Assembly: GCA_023398105.1 (NCBI GenBank)
Contig: JAEWST010000033.1
Location: 1 to 41,496 of the forward strand
DNA from: Bacillota bacterium
GTDB lineage: Bacteria > Bacillota > Clostridia > Acetivibrionales > DSM-1351
DNA: 41,496 nucleotides
Direction: 5' to 3'
Positions within the stretch are counted from its first letter, which is position 1; every line of letters begins with the position of its first letter. This document shows positions 34,520 through 41,496 of the stretch, piece by piece. The position numbers were made by a program, and so were the translations under genes. Below the pieces are notes generated by a model. That model was not told the DNA's origin. It did not search any database and saw nothing but the letters and a program-made list of their open reading frames with translations.

Positions 34520-35998
34520 CTATAAGATTATACAAATCAAGCCACCACTGCCCTCATTAATAATTTTCTGCAGCGTCTCTTGCAGTTTCATTTGGGCATC
34601 CTCAGGCATTCTGAATAGTTTGTTCTGCAAGCCCTCCTGCACCAGTTCATGTAGAGATTTACCAAATATATTTGACTCCCAAAGCTTAGCAGTATCATTT
34701 TCAAACTCTTTTAATAAATATGTAACCAGCTCTTCAGATTGTTTTTCAGTTCCTACCATTGGTGCTATCTCTGTCTCTATGTCCGCACGAATCATGTGTA
34801 TTGAAGGTGCACTTGCATGAAGCTTAACTCCATATCTATTACCCTGCTTGATTATTTCAGGTTCTTCTAAGGTTAGCTCATCCATTTGAGGGGAAACCAT
34901 TCCATAGCCCTTGACCTTTACTTCATGAAGAGCATACTCTACTCTGTCATACTCATTTTTAATTCTTGCCAAATCTTTAATCAAGCTAATTAATTTATGT
35001 TCACCCTCAATTTCCATTCCTGACTCTTCACTTAAAATTCTATACAGTAAACCATCAACAGCTAATAAATCAATTAATATAGTACCCTCACCTAAACTAA
35101 CTTTATCAATAGCAGCTCTTTTACAAAAATCATAATTTTCAAAGGAACTCACAGCAGATTTTATTTCTCTTATTCTGTTTGTAGACTTGAAAGTATTTCT
35201 TATCGATTCAATTATTTCACTTTTTAGCCAATGAGAATCATCGAGAGCTTCTACCCATTTAGGAATATTTATACCTATTTCTGATATTGGAAACTCCTGC
35301 AATATTCTCTCCATTATAACATCAATATCATCAATTCTCATTTGTAAACAGTCCATTGCTATTACTTCTACTCCATACTTTTGTTCAAGCTCATCACGCA
35401 ATTTCAGTGTACTTTCATTTCTTGGCTGAGTGGAATTAATGATAATTACAAACGGCTTATTAATTGCCTTAAGCTCATTAATTACTCTTTTTTCTGCCTC
35501 TACATAGTCTTCTCTTTCAATATCTGCAATGCTGCCATCTGTTGTTATAACTATACCAATTGTTGAATGTTCATTGATTACCTTTTTTGTTCCTATTTCC
35601 GCTGCATCCTCAAATGGAATTTGATAGTCATACCATGGAGTAGATACCATTCTAGGAGCATTGTTTTCCAAGTGCCCCATTGCACCCTTCACCATATATC
35701 CCACACAATCAATCATTCTCACTTTCATCTGTACATTTTCGTCAATAGATATTTCGACTGCCTCATTGGGGATGAATTTAGGTTCAGTAGTCATTATAGT
35801 TCTTCCAGATGCACTCTGCGGAAGTTCGTCTATAGCCCTTTCCTTTTGATATGTGTTCTCTATGTTAGGAATAACCAACAAATCCATAAACCTCTTTATA
35901 AAAGTTGATTTTCCAGTTCTAACAGGTCCCACAATACCTATATAAATATCCCCTTGAGTTCTTTCAGCTATCTGCTGGTATATGTTGAATTTTTCCAC
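34520..35998 (-). CDS. spoIVA: Stage IV sporulation protein A (spore-coat ATPase)
   Basis: SpoIVA polymerises on the forespore surface using ATP and anchors the coat. I start at GTG 35998 (read as Met, then EKFNIYQQIAERT), because GGGAGGG is just upstream and this gives 492 residues, the length of the Bacillus subtilis protein; the longer frame to 36061 adds an unrelated 21 residues. Walker A is GPVRTGKS (24-31), in the conserved GDIYIGIVGPVRTGKSTF context, and the C-terminal GLICIIL is typical. It follows gpsA, as in many spore formers. A CATACATAT sequence (minus strand, 36070-36078) resembles a sigma-E -10 element, though the -35 is poor. This gene shows the organism can sporulate or descends from one that did. 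Confidence 0.97.
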   Translation of the reverse strand: MEKFNIYQQIAERTQGDIYIGIVGPVRTGKSTFIKRFMDLLVIPNIENTYQKERAIDELPQSASGRTIMTTEPKFIPNEAVEISIDENVQMKVRMIDCVGYMVKGAMGHLENNAPRMVSTPWYDYQIPFEDAAEIGTKKVINEHSTIGIVITTDGSIADIEREDYVEAEKRVINELKAINKPFVIIINSTQPRNESTLKLRDELEQKYGVEVIAMDCLQMRIDDIDVIMERILQEFPISEIGINIPKWVEALDDSHWLKSEIIESIRNTFKSTNRIREIKSAVSSFENYDFCKRAAIDKVSLGEGTILIDLLAVDGLLYRILSEESGMEIEGEHKLISLIKDLARIKNEYDRVEYALHEVKVKGYGMVSPQMDELTLEEPEIIKQGNRYGVKLHASAPSIHMIRADIETEIAPMVGTEKQSEELVTYLLKEFENDTAKLWESNIFGKSLHELVQEGLQNKLFRMPEDAQMKLQETLQKIINEGSGGLICIIL

Positions 35999-36069
35999 CC
36001 TAGAACCCTCCCCTATATTGCTACATGCCCAATTAGGACTATGCATATTTGTCTTGTTCAATATTAAAT

Positions 36070-36078
36070 ATATGTATG
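36070..36078 (-). promoter_or_regulatory. Possible sigma-E -10 element before spoIVA
   Basis: CATACATAT on the minus strand fits the sigma-E -10 consensus, but no convincing KMATATT element lies 14-15 bp upstream (T-rich sequence instead). Low confidence. Confidence 0.3.
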
Positions 36079-36104
36079 AAAAAAGTTATTATTACAAAAA
36101 AATA

Positions 36105-36136
36105 AAAAACTCAAAATTTTTATATCTTGAGTTTTT
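36105..36136 (-). terminator. Terminator of gpsA
   Basis: AAAAACTCAA (36105-36114) and TTGAGTTTTT (36127-36136) form a 10-bp stem with a 12-nt loop. The minus-strand tail is TTTTTATTTT. It separates gpsA from spoIVA. Confidence 0.7.
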
Positions 36137-36225
36137 ATATTTATATATTGAATTTAGGATAGAAAATTTACTCTTTATTAAAAACACTTTGAACCTAAAG
36201 CTTTTCAGCTGAAGTTATTTATCAA

Positions 36226-37224
36226 CTATTGCATTTCATTCTTTTTGTCCCTTGTCATTAAATCTCCTACTGCAAATCTAGGGTCTTTTTGTTCATATAA
36301 AATACTATAGGCTTCATTAGTAATTGGCATAGACACACCCAGCTTTTTAGCTAATTCATATGCAGGCTTAGTAGTCGCTACTCCTTCAACCACCATATTT
36401 ACTTCTTCTAATGCTTCTTTAACACTTTTGCCCTGACCTATTAGTATTCCAGCTCTTCTATTTCTTGAATGCATACTTGTACAAGTAACAATTAGGTCTC
36501 CAACTCCAGTTAATCCTGAGAAAGTATCAACTTTTCCTCCCATTGCAACTCCTAGTCTGGAAATCTCAGCTATCCCCCTAGTCATCAGAGCCGCCTTTGT
36601 GTTGTCTCCATAGCCTAATCCATCTGATATTCCAGCACACAGAGCAATAATATTTTTTAATGCTCCTCCAAGTTCCACACCAACCACATCTGTATTAGTG
36701 TATACCCTGAAATTTGGAGTCATAAATAAATCTTGTAAAAATTGTGCCACTTGACTTTTTTCTGATGCTGCCACTACTGTTGTAGGAATATCTCTTGCTA
36801 TTTCCTCAGCATGACTAGGTCCTGATAAAACAGCAATATTGTTATTAGGAAGCTCTTCTTGCATTATTTCAGAAAGTAACTTACATGTATCATCCTCAAT
36901 ACCTTTAGAACATGTTACAATAATGGTATCTTTTGAAATAATTTTTGAAAGTGACTTGCAGTTTTGTCTTGTTGTTTGTGAGGGAACAGCTAACACTACA
37001 ACATCACAGTTTTTAGCAGCAATTTCAACATCCGTAGTAAATTCAACACTATCAGGAATTTTAACCCCTGGTAATCTAGTAAGATGTTCTTTATTTGCTT
37101 TAAGCATATTTATTTCATCATTCATAGGCGACCACACTCTAACATTGTTACCATTTTTTGATAATAAAACTGCCATAGCTATGCCCATACTACCTGCACC
37201 AATAACTGCAACATTCCTATTCAT
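36226..37224 (-). CDS. gpsA: Glycerol-3-phosphate dehydrogenase [NAD(P)+]
   Basis: A 332-residue enzyme making sn-glycerol 3-phosphate from dihydroxyacetone phosphate for phospholipids. The Rossmann motif GAGSMG (residues 9-14), the SGPSHAEEIA segment and the catalytic-Lys region GVELGGALKNIIALCAGISDG are all present. AGGAGG lies 6 nt before ATG. It follows plsY, which uses its product, so the two steps of membrane lipid entry are encoded side by side. It is closed by its own terminator before spoIVA. Confidence 0.97.
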   Translation of the reverse strand: MNRNVAVIGAGSMGIAMAVLLSKNGNNVRVWSPMNDEINMLKANKEHLTRLPGVKIPDSVEFTTDVEIAAKNCDVVVLAVPSQTTRQNCKSLSKIISKDTIIVTCSKGIEDDTCKLLSEIMQEELPNNNIAVLSGPSHAEEIARDIPTTVVAASEKSQVAQFLQDLFMTPNFRVYTNTDVVGVELGGALKNIIALCAGISDGLGYGDNTKAALMTRGIAEISRLGVAMGGKVDTFSGLTGVGDLIVTCTSMHSRNRRAGILIGQGKSVKEALEEVNMVVEGVATTKPAYELAKKLGVSMPITNEAYSILYEQKDPRFAVGDLMTRDKKNEMQ

Positions 37225-37324
37225 ATTTACCTCCTGTATTATCTTTCATTTACTGGCTAGAATACTAATATTTCTAACTTGACCCTCTCGCAAATTAAGG
37301 CTATAAAGGTGATTTCATATTCGC

Positions 37325-37383
37325 AACTCAACTTTCCATTGAAAAGTTAAATACCTATAATTTTCAACTGGGAAAGTTGAGTT
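37325..37383. repeat. Family A repeat, minimal 59-bp copy
   Basis: AACTCAACTTTCC (37325-37337) and GGAAAGTTGAGTT (37371-37383) are perfect 13-bp inverted repeats. The 33-bp interior lacks the core. It lies between plsY and gpsA, genes often closely spaced, and could form a cruciform or transcript hairpin there. Confidence 0.8.
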
Positions 37384-37401
37384 CATAATCATATCTATTA
37401 T

Positions 37402-38064
37402 CTATTTACCATTTTCCTTTTTCTTAGCTCCAATTTTTGATTCAGTACCATTTAAAAGTCTTTTAATGTTTGCACTATGCCTGCATATTGCAAGCAATGC
37501 TAAAAATGCAGCAAATATTGAAAACACTATTCCATTCCCCTTTATATATGCTGCTATCGGAAATACTGCACATGCAGTTATAGAACTTAACGAAACATAC
37601 CTAGTAATTATCACAATAACTAAAAATAGTGCTAAAAGCATGAGTCCTAGTTGCCAATCCATCATCATAACAACTGAAAAAGATGTTAGAATGCCTTTAC
37701 CACCTTTAAAGCCAAAATATATCGGCCAATTGTGTCCAACAATTGCAGCTACGCCACCAATCATACCTCCAATTCCAACTACTGTTGATAATTGGCTTTC
37801 TATAACGCCTCCCATTGCTGTAGCATCCAAAATTACATTACCAATTATATATGCTATAACTCCTTTTAATATATCTCCTAATATAACAAGAGCTGCAGCT
37901 ATTTTGCCAAGAGTTCTTAAAGTATTTGTCATTCCTGCATTTCCGCTTCCATGCTTGCGAATGTCAATTCCATAACATCTTCCTACAATTATTGAAGTAT
38001 TTAAACTGCCTAAAAGATACCCAATAAACAAAACTAAAATTGCCCTAACAATAACAAGCCCCAT
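37402..38064 (-). CDS. plsY: Acyl-phosphate:glycerol-3-phosphate acyltransferase
   Basis: A 220-residue membrane enzyme that transfers an acyl group from acyl-phosphate to glycerol 3-phosphate. Conserved motifs are GSLNTSIIVG, the glycine-rich HGSGNAGMTNTLRTLG and GHNWPIYFGFKGGKGILTS. There are about five hydrophobic spans. I use ATG 38064, with GGAGG 7 nt upstream; the longer frame opens with a GTG that lies across that site. It sits between der and gpsA. The upstream gap of 233 bp to der is occupied by the family C hairpins. Confidence 0.96.
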   Translation of the reverse strand: MGLVIVRAILVLFIGYLLGSLNTSIIVGRCYGIDIRKHGSGNAGMTNTLRTLGKIAAALVILGDILKGVIAYIIGNVILDATAMGGVIESQLSTVVGIGGMIGGVAAIVGHNWPIYFGFKGGKGILTSFSVVMMMDWQLGLMLLALFLVIVIITRYVSLSSITACAVFPIAAYIKGNGIVFSIFAAFLALLAICRHSANIKRLLNGTESKIGAKKKENGK

Positions 38065-38096
38065 CCTAACCTCCACGCTGACTTCTAATAATAAAA

Positions 38097-38297
38097 GCTC
38101 GAAAAATGCACCATGTATGCATTAACTATGTTTTCGAGTTGATTACACCTCTTGCCTCAAAAAACACGAAGTGTTTTTTGCAACTCGACAAAGAACTATG
38201 TTTGCACAAACTTCCGATACCACTTGCCCTCAAAAACCACAAAGTGGTTTTTGCTGCTCGAAAAATGCACCATGTATGCATTAACTATGTTTTCGAG
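38097..38297. repeat. Family C hairpin cluster between der and plsY
   Basis: A 41-bp sequence with CTCGAAAA and TTTTCGAG ends occurs twice without a difference (38098-38138 and 38257-38297). Between them lie two 10-bp hairpins with 3-nt loops: CAAAAAACAC/GTGTTTTTTG (38158-38180) and CAAAAACCAC/GTGGTTTTTG (38231-38253). The second 41-bp copy ends directly at the stop codon of der. Confidence 0.85.
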
Positions 38298-39620
38298 CTA
38301 TTCCTTTTCCCGCTGCCTATGGATAAACCGCAACGGAGTCCCTTCAAAACCAAAATTCTTTCTTAACTGATTCTCAAGATATCTCTCATATGAATAATGA
38401 AACAGCTGTGTCTCATTCACAAATATAACGAAAGTTGGTGGTCTTATTCCAACCTGAGTCATATAGAAAATTTTCAATTTCTTTCCTTTATCAGAAGGAG
38501 GTTGTACCATCGCTGTGGCTTCATTTACCAAGTCATTTAACATACCTGTAGAAATTCTGAAGGAAGCTTGATTTGCCACATACTTAATAAGTTCATAAAT
38601 TTTATGAACTCTTTGCCCTGTCTTAGCAGAAATAAAAAGCACTGGAACATATGTCATAAACCCAAGACTTTCATTAACTTTTTTCCTGTATTCCTCTAAC
38701 GTACCTGTTTCTTTGGCTACTAAATCCCATTTGTTAACTATAATAATAGAAGCTTTTCCCTGATCATGTGCGTAGCCTGCAATTTTTGTATCCTGCTCAG
38801 TTACTCCATCCTCAGCATCAATCATAATTAAGCAAACATCTGCTCGCTCAATGGCAGTCCATGATCTTATAGCACTATATTTTTCTATATTTTCATTAAT
38901 CTTGCTTCTTTTTCTGATACCAGCAGTATCAATGAAGGTATACTTTTGATCCTCTATCTCAATATGAGTGTCAATTGCATCCCTTGTAGTACCTGGAATA
39001 TTACTAACTATAACTCGATTTTCCCCAAGTATTGCATTAATAAGCGATGACTTTCCTGCATTTGGTTTACCAACAACAGCAACCTTTATAACATCGTCAT
39101 CTTCATCATTATCAATATCCTCTGGAAAATGTTCAAAAACAGCATCCAGTAAATCTCCCATACCCAAACCATGTACTGAAGATATAACAATCATATCACC
39201 AATAGCTAAATTATAAAATTCATATACCTCGGGTGGTGGATCTCCAACTCTGTCTACCTTATTTACTGTAAGGATAACTGGCTTGTTTGATTTTCTAAGC
39301 ATTGTTGCAACTTCTTTGTCCGTGGCAGTCATTCCGTCCTTTGCATCAACCATAAAAATAATAACATCAGCAGTCTCTATAGCAATCTCAGCTTGACGCT
39401 TCATTTGCTGCATTATTATATCCTCTGAATACGGCTCTATACCACCAGTATCAATTAGTGTGAATTTCTTACTTCTCCACTCAATTTCTGTATATATCCT
39501 ATCTCTTGTAACACCAGGAGTGTCTTCTACAATAGATATTCTTCTGCCTGCTAAGTAATTAAAAAATGTTGATTTCCCAACATTAGGTCTTCCAACCACT
39601 GCCACAATAGGCTTACTCAA
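38298..39620 (-). CDS. der: Ribosome-assembly GTPase Der (EngA)
   Basis: A 440-residue protein with two tandem G domains and a C-terminal KH-like domain, the hallmark of Der, which acts in 50S subunit assembly. The first P-loop is GRPNVGKS (10-17), with DTPGVTRD, DTGG and NKVD (120-123). The second is GKPNAGKS (184-191), with DTAGIRKRSK and NKWD. The start is TTG 39620, supported by GGAGG about 9 nt upstream and the correct N-terminus SKPIVAVVG. The stop codon abuts the family C repeat at 38297. Confidence 0.97.
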   Translation of the reverse strand: MSKPIVAVVGRPNVGKSTFFNYLAGRRISIVEDTPGVTRDRIYTEIEWRSKKFTLIDTGGIEPYSEDIIMQQMKRQAEIAIETADVIIFMVDAKDGMTATDKEVATMLRKSNKPVILTVNKVDRVGDPPPEVYEFYNLAIGDMIVISSVHGLGMGDLLDAVFEHFPEDIDNDEDDDVIKVAVVGKPNAGKSSLINAILGENRVIVSNIPGTTRDAIDTHIEIEDQKYTFIDTAGIRKRSKINENIEKYSAIRSWTAIERADVCLIMIDAEDGVTEQDTKIAGYAHDQGKASIIIVNKWDLVAKETGTLEEYRKKVNESLGFMTYVPVLFISAKTGQRVHKIYELIKYVANQASFRISTGMLNDLVNEATAMVQPPSDKGKKLKIFYMTQVGIRPPTFVIFVNETQLFHYSYERYLENQLRKNFGFEGTPLRFIHRQREKE

Positions 39621-39692
39621 AGCTTACACCTCCGAATTTATTATGAACAAATACTATTTTTGTATATTTTCCCCATATATTGTATATTATCA

Positions 39693-39823
39693 TATCAACC
39701 TTCGTAGTGCTTAAACTTATCAATGGTTCAAAATTCACCTAATAATCCTACAATTATTTCTATCAATCTTTGCATTGATTAGTTTATACACCTACAATTT
39801 TGAACTGTGAAGTTGAGTTGTTA
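39693..39823 (-). repeat. Family A repeat, reversed copy upstream of der
   Basis: TATCAACCTTCG at the left and GAAGTTGAGTTGTTA at the right form imperfect inverted ends. The reversed core TTATCAATGGTT is at about 39717-39728. It lies between the DUF512 gene and der. Confidence 0.68.
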
Positions 39824-39828
39824 TAATA

Positions 39829-41196
39829 CTAGAATTTACCTATAATTGCACTCACGAAATCAGCTCCATCATTTTCAACAATGCGGATTTTAACATGCAA
39901 TTCAGCTTCTATTTGTTCAACAGTATAACCATCTAATAGTACGTGCTCTCCTGCTCTTAACATACATCTGCTTATTAATAATTCCTGTCCTAACTGCTTG
40001 TCCTTTAGCTGTTCAACGATATCTCTACCAGTCAGCAATCCACAGACATTAACATGTTGTCCAAAAAAATTATTTTCTATATCATACACATTTACATCTA
40101 TTCCTTCAAAAACCTTTGATATTTCATTAACCAATTTTATTATATTTTTATAAACAAGTCTACCTGTAGCAATACTTATCTGTCTTTTTACCTGAAAAGC
40201 ATCCTTGTAGCTAAACTTAATACAGTCCCATTTTTTAGCTAACTTTAAAATTTTTTTACTTTTTAAAGCTTCATTTGTTTCATTAATAAATAGTGCTAAC
40301 ATCCCAACCCCATTTTCTATTTGTGGAAAGCCTTCATAGCATATTTGATTTGGAATGTCCATTTCAGCATTAATATAAAATTCATCAGATAGATATATAA
40401 CACGTGAGCCTTTTTCTTGCATTAGCTCATTCTGCCATTTATGTACTTGATTAATAACATCAATGCAGCTTTCTTTGTCAAACGGAATTAATTTGTATAA
40501 ATCATCTCTATATTTAGATATTCCAACGGGAACAATCGAGACACTGTTCACTTCAGGATAAAGCTGCACTAAATCTCCTATAGTCCTATCAAGCTCATGT
40601 TTGTCATTAATATCTCGGCACAATACTATCTGGCAATTAACCTCAATACCGCTATCAGTTAGCATCTTTATTTTTTCCAAAACATCACCAGCAAACCTGT
40701 TGCCCAGCATAAACTTTCTTAGTTCGGGATTAGTGGTATGGACAGACACGTTAATGGGTGACATTCTATAATTAATAATTCTCTGGAGCTCTTCTTTTTT
40801 TATGTTTGTTAATGTAACATAATTCCCCGTAAGAAAGGATAGCCTCGAGTCATCATCTTTGAAATATACAGTCTCACGCATACCCTTCGGCAGCTGATCA
40901 ATAAAGCAAAAAATACATTTATTTGTACAACTCTTGGCACCATCAATTAGTGAGTCCTCAAACTCAATGCCTAAGTCTTCACTTTCATCCTTTTCTACCT
41001 CTATTTCCCATATCTCTCCATCAGGTTTTTCTATCTCAAGTACTAATTCTTCAGAAGCCTGAAAATACCTATAATCAAATATATCTTTAATATTCTGATT
41101 GTTTATAGCTAATAGAAAATCCCCTTCCTCAATTCCAGCTTCTTCAGCTATGCTGTTCTTTTGAACAATATATATTTTATTTTTATTATTGCACAT
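39829..41196 (-). CDS. DUF512 / TIGR03279-type radical SAM protein of unknown function
   Basis: A 455-residue protein. An N-terminal PDZ-like segment (about 5-60, KNSIAEEAGIEEGDFLLAING-like) is followed by an iron-sulphur centre with Cys90, Cys94 and Cys97 (CTNKCIFC), the pattern of radical SAM enzymes, and then the DUF512 C-terminal domain. The block FIDQLPKGMRETVYFKDDD is typical of this family. The reaction is unknown. It often sits near der in Clostridia, as here, but the family occurs without it too, so a role in ribosome assembly is only a guess. GGATGG lies about 8 nt before ATG. Confidence 0.9.
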   Translation of the reverse strand: MCNNKNKIYIVQKNSIAEEAGIEEGDFLLAINNQNIKDIFDYRYFQASEELVLEIEKPDGEIWEIEVEKDESEDLGIEFEDSLIDGAKSCTNKCIFCFIDQLPKGMRETVYFKDDDSRLSFLTGNYVTLTNIKKEELQRIINYRMSPINVSVHTTNPELRKFMLGNRFAGDVLEKIKMLTDSGIEVNCQIVLCRDINDKHELDRTIGDLVQLYPEVNSVSIVPVGISKYRDDLYKLIPFDKESCIDVINQVHKWQNELMQEKGSRVIYLSDEFYINAEMDIPNQICYEGFPQIENGVGMLALFINETNEALKSKKILKLAKKWDCIKFSYKDAFQVKRQISIATGRLVYKNIIKLVNEISKVFEGIDVNVYDIENNFFGQHVNVCGLLTGRDIVEQLKDKQLGQELLISRCMLRAGEHVLLDGYTVEQIEAELHVKIRIVENDGADFVSAIIGKF

Positions 41197-41240
41197 TTAA
41201 CACACCATCCTATAATGAACAAAGCTGTAAATCCCTTGCA

Positions 41241-41284
41241 TAATCTATATTAAATGCAACTTTACAATCACTTAATATAGATTA
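41241..41284. repeat. 13-bp inverted repeat upstream of the DUF512 gene
   Basis: TAATCTATATTAA (41241-41253) pairs perfectly with TTAATATAGATTA (41272-41284), with an 18-nt loop. It could be an operator or a hairpin in the leader of the DUF512 transcript. Confidence 0.6.
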
Positions 41285-41314
41285 TTTCCAATATTCAAGC
41301 TGAATAGTAACATA

Positions 41315-41368
41315 ATACTAATTTGTATTTAAAAATGTGATACCACATTTTTAAATGCAAATTAGTAT
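41315..41368. repeat. 25-bp near-perfect hairpin
   Basis: 41315-41339 (ATACTAATTTG, T, ATTTAAAAATGTG) pairs with 41344-41368 at 24 of 25 positions, leaving a 4-nt loop. Neither side has a long T-tract, so it is not a typical terminator. Confidence 0.7.
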
Positions 41369-41373
41369 AAAAA

Positions 41374-41405
41374 TCAAAAAGCAGCAAGAATATTCCTGCT
41401 GCTTT
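41374..41405 (-). terminator. Terminator of rpmF
   Basis: AAAGCAGCA (41378-41386) and TGCTGCTTT (41397-41405) form a 9-bp stem, extended inwards by GAA/TTC. On the minus strand GCTTTTTGAT follows. Confidence 0.82.
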
Positions 41406-41418
41406 AATGACAATATTA

Positions 41419-41496
41419 TTATTTAGCTTCTACTTTAACTACCTGTTTGCCATCATAATAACCACATTCACCACATACCCTGTGAGGCAGCTTATA
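41419..41496 (-). CDS. rpmF: Ribosomal protein L32 (3' part, cut by window edge)
   Basis: The minus strand reads YKLPHRVCGECGYYDGKQVV then KVEAK and a stop at 41419-41421, the conserved C-terminus of L32. CxxC (VCGEC) is half of its zinc-binding site. The N-terminal part lies beyond the window. A terminator at 41374-41405 follows it. Confidence 0.93.
   Translation of the reverse strand, partial: YKLPHRVCGECGYYDGKQVVKVEAK

Noticed and set aside
38106..38366. Open frames across the der-plsY gap
   Set aside because: They are created by the duplicated repeat and repeat their own sequence (for example KMHHVCINYVFEL twice).

Overview
The window is AT-rich chromosomal DNA from a low-GC, spore-forming Firmicute, almost certainly a member of the Clostridia. 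It carries spoIVA, der-plsY-gpsA synteny, Gram-positive-type Pho boxes and strong AGGAGG-type ribosome sites. A GH94 cellobiose phosphorylase with sugar ABC transport and sensing genes suggests a cellulose or cellobiose user of the Ruminiclostridium/Acetivibrio type. That last point is inference from gene content.

Layout. (1) 1-580: rpsU (cut by the left edge) and hinT, minus strand. (2) 581-3856: stand-alone argJ and cheW on the plus strand, separated by repeat-rich intergenic DNA. (3) 3866-10667: a phosphate island. pstC-pstA run leftwards and pstB-phoU-phoP-phoR run rightwards from a shared control region with Pho boxes facing both ways; no pstS is present. (4) 10896-23116: a cellobiose locus on the minus strand. 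In transcription order it holds a sensory binding lipoprotein, a YesM-type kinase and a YesN-type regulator, then two permeases, a transport binding lipoprotein, a LacI regulator and cellobiose phosphorylase. (5) 23387-25738: a ClpE-type unfoldase. (6) 26365-29891: two tandem, near-identical operons of a DUF47 (PhoU-like) protein and a PiT phosphate transporter, each with the same promoter and Pho-box-like repeats in the opposite orientation to those of pst. (7) uvrA, then a TPP riboswitch and thiT. (8) 34520-41496: rpmF (cut by the right edge), a DUF512 radical-SAM protein, der, plsY, gpsA and spoIVA, all minus strand.

How the genes work together. The Pho two-component system probably switches on the high-affinity Pst transporter when phosphate is scarce. 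The inverted boxes suggest that it controls the two low-affinity PiT operons with the opposite sign. In the sugar locus, the first lipoprotein, kinase and regulator look like a three-component sensor that induces the transporter. Imported cellobiose would then be split by phosphorolysis, which itself consumes phosphate.

The most unusual content is between the genes. There are at least three families of short, non-coding, inverted-repeat-bounded elements. Family A has AACTCAACTTTCC-type ends and a CAAACCATTGATAA core. Family B has TATAACG ends. Family C is a paired-hairpin module with CTCGAAAA/TTTTCGAG ends. One copy of C sits inside a copy of B. Copies occur in many of the larger intergenic gaps and I found none inside an intact gene apart from contact with the der stop codon.
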